Assembly: GCA_027451645.1 (NCBI GenBank)
Contig: DAIDIX010000021.1
Coordinates: 1-13,563, forward strand
Reading direction: 5' to 3'
DNA from: Candidatus Dormiibacterota bacterium
Lineage (GTDB): Bacteria; Chloroflexota; Dormibacteria; Aeolococcales; Aeolococcaceae
DNA length: 13,563 nt
The translations under genes were made by a program, and so were the position numbers. Within the stretch, counting starts at the first letter, position 1; every line of letters begins with the position of its first letter. The notes under the pieces are model-generated. The model did no database searches. It was given only the letters and a program-made list of their open reading frames with translations, and was not told the origin of the DNA. Below, piece after piece: positions 6,824-12,812 of this stretch.

Positions 6824-8320
6824 CTACAGGCTTCTGCCCGCAGACTCAACAACTGAGGCTGCGTACTGGGCTTCCTCTGCAATGGTGGGGTCGGAATCCC
6901 CAGTGTACCGGGCACGGAGATTCATGGACCGGAGACCCGAGAAGGCTACCCGGCGGACAGCTGCATTCGCATCATCCATGAATCTGAGGAGACTTTTCTC
7001 GTCAACCATCCGCTCAAGTGCTGCGATGCGAATGTCAGGATCCGGATCTGTGACAAAGCGGCACCTGAGCTCATCCGTTGCTGCATTCTCAACAATGATC
7101 TTCCGGACATCCGGATTCGTCGTGGGAAGGAAGCGCTCACGGGCTTCGTCCGAGCTGACCCGCTCTGCAGCAATGCGCACAATTTCCGGTGACCGGTCCT
7201 TTGCAAACTCGACAAGATACTCATCGCTCTCGACAACCTCGGCAAGAAGCTTCCTGATGCTGTACGCATCATCCTCAAAGAACTCCATCCTGTACTGATC
7301 GGACGTCATGCCCTGCAGCGCTGCTTTCCGCACCTCAAAATGCGGATCCTTGGCAAATTCGCTCCGGAGAGCATCCGACGAGAGACGGGAAATTGCCTCT
7401 ATCCTGATGTCAGGATAGAGATGCTTCGCAAAAGCCATGAGAACTTCATCGGACGTTGCAGTGCTCACTGCCTTCGCAATGACAGCATGAGCTGCATCAT
7501 GCATGAAGGAAAGCCGAAGCTCGTCATCAACAAGCCGGGAGACGACTTCCAGCCGAACCTGGTCATACCGGGATTTTGCATACGCCATCCGGCCACTGTC
7601 CGTTGTCATTGCAGCAACTGCTGCACACTGCACATCAGCACTTGCATCCTGGACAAAGGCAGCACGTGCCTCATCACTCTGAAGATGTGATGCAACAAGT
7701 GCCCGTATGCCTGAAATGCAATCCCCGGAAAATGCACGACGTGTAGCATCATCACGTGCATGCTCGACTGCAGTGGATCGCACATCACTGTCCGGATCAG
7801 AAGCGAAGGATGACCGTACCTCCTCGCTTTCAATCGAGGCAGCAACAACCTTCCGCACCTCAGCAGATGGATCGTTCCTGAAGCACAGGCGTCCCTCATC
7901 GCTCTTCATTCCTGCGACTGCAGCAAGCCGGAGCACCGGATTGCTGTCTCCTGCATACTCCTTTCTCACCTCATCTGCGTTGACTCCCGCCACTGCTGCG
8001 TGAACAACTGCGGGGAAGCGAGATCGGAAGAAGGCGGAACGGAGTCCATCACCTGCTGCACCCCGTACTGCAGCGAGCTGCACTTCCTCAGCAGCATCAT
8101 CGAAGAACATCATGCGGGTGACATCGCTTGCAGCAGTTCGTGCTGCAAGTTCGCGGACAGCTGCATCAGGGTGGGAGACATAGTACGCACGTGCAGCATC
8201 TCCAGTCCTTGGATCCCGGAGCACGTCATAGGGATTGAGAGTGGCAAGAATGTTCCGCTGCCTATCCGTCAGGCGGTGTTCCAGCGACCCTCGGAGAAAC
8301 CAGTATCGAGCACCCCGCAT
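6824..8320 (-). CDS. LRV/HEAT-like solenoid protein with eighteen 25-residue repeats
   Basis: A 498-residue protein (from ATG 8320) made almost entirely of tandem repeats. After ~50 residues (a Trp/Arg-rich start and a half unit), eighteen units follow without insertion or deletion: seventeen of exactly 25 residues and a last one of 24 at the C-terminus. Consensus: D-P-x-x-x-V-R-x-x-A-V-x-x-x-x-S-D-E-x-R-x-x-F-A-x. This closely resembles the 24-residue leucine-rich repeat variant (LRV) and more loosely HEAT, predicting a right-handed helical solenoid, usually a protein-protein scaffold. No enzymatic domain, signal peptide or membrane segment is visible. The frame opens at 8449, but GGGGGAG precedes ATG 8320 and the extra 43 residues look unstructured. 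LRV proteins can carry an N-terminal iron-sulfur cluster; none is evident here from ATG 8320. Partner unknown. Confidence 0.8.
   Translation of the reverse strand: MRGARYWFLRGSLEHRLTDRQRNILATLNPYDVLRDPRTGDAARAYYVSHPDAAVRELAARTAASDVTRMMFFDDAAEEVQLAAVRGAAGDGLRSAFFRSRFPAVVHAAVAGVNADEVRKEYAGDSNPVLRLAAVAGMKSDEGRLCFRNDPSAEVRKVVAASIESEEVRSSFASDPDSDVRSTAVEHARDDATRRAFSGDCISGIRALVASHLQSDEARAAFVQDASADVQCAAVAAMTTDSGRMAYAKSRYDQVRLEVVSRLVDDELRLSFMHDAAHAVIAKAVSTATSDEVLMAFAKHLYPDIRIEAISRLSSDALRSEFAKDPHFEVRKAALQGMTSDQYRMEFFEDDAYSIRKLLAEVVESDEYLVEFAKDRSPEIVRIAAERVSSDEARERFLPTTNPDVRKIIVENAATDELRCRFVTDPDPDIRIAALERMVDEKSLLRFMDDANAAVRRVAFSGLRSMNLRARYTGDSDPTIAEEAQYAASVVESAGRSL
6827..8173 (-). repeat. 18-unit, 75-bp period coding repeat array
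   Basis: The minus strand encodes 18 consecutive units of 75 bp (the last 72 bp) with strict phase. Units start with residues such as HPDAAVR, DPSAEVR, DPHFEVR, TTNPDVR and DPDPDIR. The units have diverged in nucleotide sequence, so this is an old protein repeat rather than a recent tandem duplication or a slippage-prone tract. Confidence 0.8.
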
Positions 8321-8548
8321 TTTCTCTCCCCCACTCCATGCCGCTGTGTGCCGGCCCCTCAGTCTTCGACTATTGTGCCACAAAGGAACGCACCAATTGC
8401 ACCACTCCTCCTCCTCAAGGAACCTGTGCCAACGGACTTCTGCAGACATTTCCCCTGGCGACTTATGCCGACATAATCACGAACTGCAACATGTCCTCGG
8501 CATTTGTCCGTCCATCGTCCAGAAGCCGATGGTACAACTGACACTACA
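8321..8548. promoter_or_regulatory. Divergent promoter region of the repeat protein and LOG genes
   Basis: This 228-bp region should hold both divergent promoters. On the minus strand GGGGGAG lies just ahead of ATG 8320. On the plus strand CATAAT (8472-8477) is a fair -10 match about 70 bp before the LOG start, without a convincing -35. No convincing Shine-Dalgarno precedes the LOG ATG at 8549. Open frames crossing the region lack protein-like features. Confidence 0.3.
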
Positions 8549-9241
8549 ATGCCTACCTCACCACGACCCCTCTCGCACCTTGCAAGCATCTGTGTCTTTG
8601 CTGGCTCCTCAGACGGAAACCATCCGGATTTCCAGAAGGCAGCCGAGAACCTTGGGACTGCAATTGCGAGAAGCGGCTGCAGTCTTGTCTATGGTGGCAG
8701 TGACTGCGGACTGATGGGACGGGCTGCAGAGGCCGCTCTCCGTGCTGGCGGCAAGGTCATCGGAATCACGCCGTACTATTTCAAGCGCAATGAGCAGGGT
8801 TCGCTTGTCGACATTGCTCATCGGGCAGGTATTGAGGCACGAACTGTCCACCATGCATCACCACCTGCACAGGGTACTGCAGTGCTCCTTCCCAGTGCCC
8901 AGGCTGAAGAGCACTACGTACACACCATGCATGACCGTACCCAGCTCTTCAAGGTATTCGCTGATGCATTCATTGCACTTCCAGGAGGACTCGGAACTGC
9001 ACTCGAGATAGCGGAAGAGCTCGTTTTCCGCCAGGTGGGTGTCCATGCGAAGCCAACAGGCATTCTCAATGTGCAGGGAGTGTTCCGTCACTTTCACCAC
9101 TTTGCTGACGATCTTGTTGCAGCAGGCTTTCTCAAGCCTGAGCATCGGAAGCTTCTCCTCACCGAGACTGATCCCAAGCGTCTCATCACCCGGCTCAACC
9201 GGGAGATTGCCCAGTGCGAGGGAGCTTCTGTTGGCTGGTAG
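8549..9241 (+). CDS. LOG family protein (nucleoside 5'-monophosphate phosphoribohydrolase-like)
   Basis: A 230-residue Rossmann-like protein of the LOG (TIGR00730, formerly 'lysine decarboxylase-like') family. Members cleave cytokinin riboside 5'-monophosphates or other nucleotides such as AMP to a free base and ribose 5-phosphate. SICVFAGSSDG (13-23) is the first strand and phosphate loop, GGSDCGLMG is at 49-57, MHDR at 127-130, and PGGLGTALE at 145-153 is the signature, with R130 and E153 as expected catalytic residues. Oddities: the usual MHxRK reads MHDRT, so the lysine is missing, and about 25 extra residues (roughly 90-122) sit between the third strand and MHDR. The C-terminal half (FRQVGVHAKPTGILN) is normal. 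The frame opens at a TTG at 8504, but the family N-terminus favours ATG 8549. Confidence 0.85.
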   Translation: MPTSPRPLSHLASICVFAGSSDGNHPDFQKAAENLGTAIARSGCSLVYGGSDCGLMGRAAEAALRAGGKVIGITPYYFKRNEQGSLVDIAHRAGIEARTVHHASPPAQGTAVLLPSAQAEEHYVHTMHDRTQLFKVFADAFIALPGGLGTALEIAEELVFRQVGVHAKPTGILNVQGVFRHFHHFADDLVAAGFLKPEHRKLLLTETDPKRLITRLNREIAQCEGASVGW

Positions 9242-9269
9242 CTGATACAGCTCTGGCAGTGCACTCCGG

Positions 9270-9275
9270 TATACT
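9270..9275 (+). promoter_or_regulatory. Candidate -10 (TATACT) before the Cys/His protein gene
   Basis: TATACT fits the actinobacterial TANNNT -10 pattern and lies 54 bp before ATG 9329. No good -35 is seen at 16-18 bp, as is common in actinobacteria. The same hexamer precedes the malic enzyme gene. This would let the gene be transcribed independently of the upstream LOG gene. Confidence 0.3.
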
Positions 9276-9328
9276 GTCACCCATCTACCAGGAGCCCGCT
9301 ATCCAGTCCACATGAGGAGGAACTGCAC

Positions 9329-9979
9329 ATGTCTCCCCTGTTCCACCGCACCCCCAGCTCTTCTATCCCGCAGCATGGTCCATTCCACTGCACACAGTAC
9401 GGCTGTACTGCCACAGATGCTGCACAGTGCACATATGTTGACAGGGAAGGCAACGCGTGTGCCAGTGCATGGTGCCCAGCCCACCAGGTTCTCGCACATG
9501 GATCCGCATTCTGCAGACGTCATGCGAACACTGTTCTTGCGCTGAGCCCTGAACATCCAGTGCCAAGCTGGCAGCTTCCTGCTGTCGATGACCGCATGCC
9601 CTCCCTCATCCACTGGATTGCACAGTCAATCTCACCAGATGTTCGGCGCAGCCTCTCTGGACACCATCTCTTCCATGATCACATCGAGTCAACACCAGTG
9701 CTCCATGTCAGGGAGGGAGATGGCCATTTCCACTGGGAGAAGAGCTGGACAGCTCACCACAGTCATGGCACGTCAACAGCAGTCGTACTCAGTGTCCGGG
9801 ATGACAGGCCAACCACCCTTGTCTGCAGAGTGCAGGATGAGGTTGTCTACCGCTCAGTTCCCCCATGGATCAGTGTGGAGGAAGGGGGCAGCAGTGTGGG
9901 GTCCGATATTGCTCCAGATCTCCGCGCAGCATTCCACACCACCATTGTCGGAGCAGTTGGTGCAGCATCCTCACACTGA
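9329..9979 (+). CDS. Uncharacterised protein with N-terminal Cys/His-rich (zinc-binding-like) domain
   Basis: I do not recognise this 216-residue protein by name. Residues 20-65 hold C21, C26, C34, C44, C49, H52, C62 and H65, spaced as in a treble-clef or paired zinc site (C-x9-C-x4-C-x2-H-x9-C-x2-H after C34). Key segments are AWCPAH and FCRRH. The rest (about 90-200) has no cysteine cluster, one HHLFHDH segment and a run of probable beta strands (TPVLHVREG, STAVVLSVRDD, TTLVCRV, EVVYRSVPPW), suggesting a separate beta-rich domain. No signal peptide or membrane segment is visible. GAGGAGG at 9314-9320, 8 nt before ATG 9329, firmly fixes the start. It follows the LOG gene by 87 bp and converges on the hemolysin III gene. 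Possible roles include nucleic-acid binding or a metal-stabilised structural protein. Confidence 0.7.
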   Translation: MSPLFHRTPSSSIPQHGPFHCTQYGCTATDAAQCTYVDREGNACASAWCPAHQVLAHGSAFCRRHANTVLALSPEHPVPSWQLPAVDDRMPSLIHWIAQSISPDVRRSLSGHHLFHDHIESTPVLHVREGDGHFHWEKSWTAHHSHGTSTAVVLSVRDDRPTTLVCRVQDEVVYRSVPPWISVEEGGSSVGSDIAPDLRAAFHTTIVGAVGAASSH

Positions 9980-10001
9980 GCGGGCAGCGTGAGCGTCCCG
10001 C
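9980..10001. terminator. Hairpin between convergent genes, terminator candidate
   Basis: GCGGG (9980-9984) pairs with CCCGC (9997-10001), with possible further pairing of the inner CG positions across a bulge. It lies directly after the TGA of the Cys/His protein and just before the stop of the convergent hemolysin III gene, in a 28-bp gap. No T-run is present. Confidence 0.35.
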
Positions 10002-10007
10002 ACACTG

Positions 10008-10703
10008 TCAGTGCATGTGGTACGGCACGATTGCCACAACCATGAACAGGTAGAGCATCAGGCTTGCAGCAAGGACAGCCAGATGGAACACCTCATGGTA
10101 GCCAAATACCTGTGGCCACAGGCGTGGCCGCTTCGTCGCGTACGCCACTGCACCAAGTGAGTACAGGATACCTCCAGCAAGCACCAGTACGAGCGGCATG
10201 CCGACAACAAGAAGATTCGGCAGAATGACGACTGCTCCCCAGCCCATGAGGATGTAGAGGAGGGCAGCTACCCACCGGGGTGCACGTATGGAGAACTGTG
10301 TCGTTGCTATCCCTGCAGCTGCACAGGTCCATGCGCCAATGATGACTCCAAGGCGGAATCCCCCATGGAGGAGAACGACTGCAACGGGCGTGTACGTCGC
10401 AGCAATGAAGAGAAAGATGTTCGCGTGGTCGAACCTCTGGAGCATCTTCCGGATACGGGCTGGCCAGTCCCCAAGGTGGTACATCGCACTGACAGTGAGA
10501 AGAAGAACGAGAGCAATGCCGTAGACTGCAAGAGGTATCCGCTTCAGGGGATTCCCCACGTGGATGAGGAGAGCAATGACTGCAATCCCTGCCACAACTG
10601 CACCAACAGCATGCGACCAGCCACGGAGAAGCGGCTTCCGCTGAGGGGGATCCACATCCAGATCCCACCGCTCATGCTGTTTTCGACGATGCAGCGTTCT
10701 CAT
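10008..10703 (-). CDS. Hemolysin III / PAQR family membrane protein
   Basis: A 231-residue integral membrane protein with seven predicted transmembrane helices, roughly at 30-49, 56-75, 93-111, 114-132, 143-162, 166-189 and 202-226. The family's metal-site motifs are all present: S-x-x-x-H with S72 and H76 in SAMYHLGDW, D92 in FDHANIF, YTPV at 104-107, and HEVFH with H203 and H207. In eukaryotic PAQR receptors these residues bind zinc and support hydrolase (ceramidase-like) activity; bacterial members are named after hemolysin III but their role is unclear. The frame opens at a GTG at 10751; ATG 10703, with GGGAG 4 nt upstream, is preferred but not certain. The N-terminus is cytosolic-like and basic. 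It lies downstream of malic enzyme with a 120-bp gap, so the link is weak. Confidence 0.88.
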   Translation of the reverse strand: MRTLHRRKQHERWDLDVDPPQRKPLLRGWSHAVGAVVAGIAVIALLIHVGNPLKRIPLAVYGIALVLLLTVSAMYHLGDWPARIRKMLQRFDHANIFLFIAATYTPVAVVLLHGGFRLGVIIGAWTCAAAGIATTQFSIRAPRWVAALLYILMGWGAVVILPNLLVVGMPLVLVLAGGILYSLGAVAYATKRPRLWPQVFGYHEVFHLAVLAASLMLYLFMVVAIVPYHMH

Positions 10704-10810
10704 GTCGCTCCCGTTTGCCACAACCCTGTCATTCCCCTTCCCAGCGTACACCCCCTACCGAGGGATAACGGAAACACCCTGCAGGCTGTTACGCAATGTG
10801 ACAGATGACA

Positions 10811-10831
10811 CTTTCCCTGGCATCAGGAAAG
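10811..10831 (-). terminator. Bulged hairpin at the malic enzyme 3' end
   Basis: CTTTCCCTG (10811-10819) pairs with CAGGAAAG (10824-10831) with one bulged C and a 4-nt loop. It overlaps the malic enzyme stop codon. There is no T-run, so it may act as a weak terminator or 3'-end stabiliser. Confidence 0.3.
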
Positions 10832-12475
10832 GTCCGGGTATTTCGGCTCCCACATTGCTCCATGGACTGCTGCAGGAATGTCCGCAACCTCCCTGGTTGC
10901 AACACCATCACGTACTGCCTGCTCTGCCACAGCAATGCCCACGTCCTCGGATGTATGGCGCAGATTCGCCACAGCAGGAAGGAGGGATGCACCAGGCTTT
11001 GACATGTCCACCTGTGTTGCTATCGCATATGCAGCTGCAGAGAACATGCCATCAGTGATGAGCCGTGCCTGCACGACACTGACTCCAAGCCCGAGTCCAG
11101 GAAAGAGGAGTGCATTGTTTGCCTGGGCAATCGCGTAGGAAATGCCATTCCACTCAATGGGTGCAAAGGGAAGTCCTGTCGCAATGAGTGCACGTCCATC
11201 CGACCATGCAAGGAGATCCTCAGGTCTGGCCTCAAGTTTCTCTGTGGGATTCGACATGGGGAAAATGATGGGACGCTCGACATGGGAAGCCATCTCGCGG
11301 ACGACTTCTTCCGTAAATGCTCCCGCATGGGTCGAGGTGCCGATGAGGACAGTCGGGTGGACACGCCTTATGACCTCGGCAAGACCATGTGGACTGGCAT
11401 CCCAGCCTGCAGTATCGGAAGCGCTCCTCGCATACCCCTTCTGGAAGGAGCGGAGGTTCTCCATCGTGTCGAGGAGGAGTCCATCACGATCGATGCACCA
11501 GAATGCGCGGGATGCATCCTCTGGAGTTGCACCTGCGTGGACCATGGCATCGCGCAGCTGATCCGCAATGCCGATCCCAGCTGTCCCTGCTCCATAGATG
11601 ACAATCCTCTGGTCCTGCAGCCTCTTCCCCGTGACTGCTAGTGCATTCATGAGTGCTGCAAGTGCCACTGCGCCAGTTCCCTGCATGTCGTCGTTGAACG
11701 TGCAGATACGGTCCCCATACCGCTCGATGATGGCCCGGGCATTTCCAGGACCAAAGTCTTCCCAGTGGAGAAGGGCATGGGGAAAGAGTTCTGTCACTGT
11801 GTGGACATACTCGTCAATGAATGCATCGTACGCCTCGCCACGGATGCGGGGGTGCCTGTTTCCCACATACCAGGGATCTTCGATGAGGGTCTCATTGTCC
11901 GTTCCAACATCGATCATGACGGGGATGACCCGGCCAGGATGGATGCCGCCTGCAGCCGTGTACACGGAGAGCTTAGCGCAGGAGATCGCCATGCCTCCAA
12001 CACCCCAGTCCCCGATGCCCAGCAGAGCCTCAGCATCCGTCGCAACGACAATGTCGACATGTCCATTGTCGTTGTCCCATGACTCGAAGGCAGGACGGAT
12101 GTCCTGTGGCCTGTCGATGGAGAGGTAGATTCCCCGTGGTCTGCGGTACTCATGGCTGTATGCCTTGATCACTTCACCGACAGTCGGAGCATAGATGATG
12201 GGCAGAAGCTCAGTGAGGTGGTTTGTGAGCACCCTGTAGTAGAGAATCTCGTTGCGGTCATGCAGCTGCTCAAGATCGACATTCTTCGCAAGATCCGTGG
12301 GGTGGCGCTGCAGCTGCGCATACGCACGCTCAGCCTGCTGCTCAAGCGTAAGCACACCTGGTGGAAGCTTCCCCACCAGACCGAACCGCTCACGCTCTTC
12401 ATGGGTGAATGCAACACCACGATTGCAGAGCGAACTCGTGAGGAGCGCTCGACCGTACAGCTTCACAGTACTCAC
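10823..12475 (-). CDS. NAD-type malic enzyme (malate dehydrogenase, oxaloacetate-decarboxylating)
   Basis: A ~550-residue cytosolic enzyme converting L-malate to pyruvate and CO2 with NAD(P)+ reduction, linking the TCA cycle to pyruvate. Length and motifs match the large (SfcA/MaeA, eukaryote-like) class, not the short MaeB type. With the GTG start: YAPTVGE at 95-101 carries the catalytic tyrosine, DWGVGGM is at 156-162, the catalytic lysine K168 is in CAKLSVYTAAGG, and metal ligands lie in HWEDFG (~237-242) and NDDMQGTG (261-268). A Rossmann GAGTAGIG is at 295-302, and SNPTEKLEA and QANNALLFPG follow. The frame opens at ATG 12499, but GGAGG (12481-12485) sits 5 nt before GTG 12475, which is the better start. 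A TATACT -10 lies upstream. NAD versus NADP preference cannot be decided by eye. Confidence 0.93.
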   Translation of the reverse strand: MSTVKLYGRALLTSSLCNRGVAFTHEERERFGLVGKLPPGVLTLEQQAERAYAQLQRHPTDLAKNVDLEQLHDRNEILYYRVLTNHLTELLPIIYAPTVGEVIKAYSHEYRRPRGIYLSIDRPQDIRPAFESWDNDNGHVDIVVATDAEALLGIGDWGVGGMAISCAKLSVYTAAGGIHPGRVIPVMIDVGTDNETLIEDPWYVGNRHPRIRGEAYDAFIDEYVHTVTELFPHALLHWEDFGPGNARAIIERYGDRICTFNDDMQGTGAVALAALMNALAVTGKRLQDQRIVIYGAGTAGIGIADQLRDAMVHAGATPEDASRAFWCIDRDGLLLDTMENLRSFQKGYARSASDTAGWDASPHGLAEVIRRVHPTVLIGTSTHAGAFTEEVVREMASHVERPIIFPMSNPTEKLEARPEDLLAWSDGRALIATGLPFAPIEWNGISYAIAQANNALLFPGLGLGVSVVQARLITDGMFSAAAYAIATQVDMSKPGASLLPAVANLRHTSEDVGIAVAEQAVRDGVATREVADIPAAVHGAMWEPKYPDLS

Positions 12476-12532
12476 AGGAACCTCCGGGGACACTGGCATG
12501 GGAGTTGCGTTCGTCCCTCACTTCTTGGCACG

Positions 12533-12538
12533 AGTATA
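12533..12538 (-). promoter_or_regulatory. Candidate -10 (TATACT) of the malic enzyme gene
   Basis: On the minus strand GCTATACTCG gives a five-of-six match to TATAAT, 57 bp upstream of the preferred GTG start. The expected -35 position reads GGAGGG, so only the -10 is supported. It lies in the 97-bp gap after the ferredoxin gene and would make malic enzyme an independent unit. Confidence 0.3.
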
Positions 12539-12572
12539 GCTGAAGCCATGCACCTCCCTCCCTGAGGAGTAG

Positions 12573-12809
12573 CTAGGAACGGTGAGTGTTTCCCCTGCCC
12601 GGATCGTCCGGGGCATCCTCAAGACGGAGTGCAAGCTTCGGACAGAGGGAAACTGCACGCTTTGCATGGGGCAGGAGACCTGGACCGATGGGAGCATCGC
12701 TCACCATCGGGTATCCCCAGGAATCAAGCTCGACACGCTCAGGAACGAGCTCGCTGCACACACCGCTCCCATCACAGAGAATGGGATTCACCCGCAAGAT
12801 CTTTCGCAT
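12573..12809 (-). CDS. Small 3Fe-4S-type ferredoxin
   Basis: A 78-residue soluble electron carrier. C12-D-G-S-G-V-C18 and C56-P provide three cysteines in a C-x5-C...C-P pattern, the ligand set of a 3Fe-4S cluster (a fourth cysteine, needed for 4Fe-4S, is absent). VNPILCDGSGVC, LDSWGYP and HAKRAVSLCPKLALRL are the classic features of actinobacterial ferredoxins that often serve P450s or NuoF-like partners. GTG 12812 and ATG 12809 are adjacent; AGGAG lies 6 nt before the ATG, which I take as start. The upstream NuoF-like gene's TAG (12813-12815) directly abuts the GTG, so the two are almost surely co-translated and functionally linked. The acidic tail (EDAPDDPG) could dock with a basic partner. 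Confidence 0.9.
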   Translation of the reverse strand: MRKILRVNPILCDGSGVCSELVPERVELDSWGYPMVSDAPIGPGLLPHAKRAVSLCPKLALRLEDAPDDPGRGNTHRS

Positions 12810-12812
12810 CAC

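Noticed and set aside
8321..8449. 43-residue N-terminal extension of the repeat protein
   Set aside because: Trp/Glu-rich and low in structure; GGGGGAG precedes ATG 8320. The extension contains Cys17 and Cys20, but two cysteines alone do not support an iron-sulfur site.
8504..8548. TTG start adding 15 residues to the LOG protein
   Set aside because: No ribosome site and a non-conserved N-terminus; ATG 8549 lies just before the family's first strand.
8359..9280. Long antisense and alternate-frame open frames over the LOG gene and its upstream region
   Set aside because: Their translations are Cys/Ser/His-rich without recognisable domains and lack convincing ribosome sites; the high density of such frames appears to result from the base composition.
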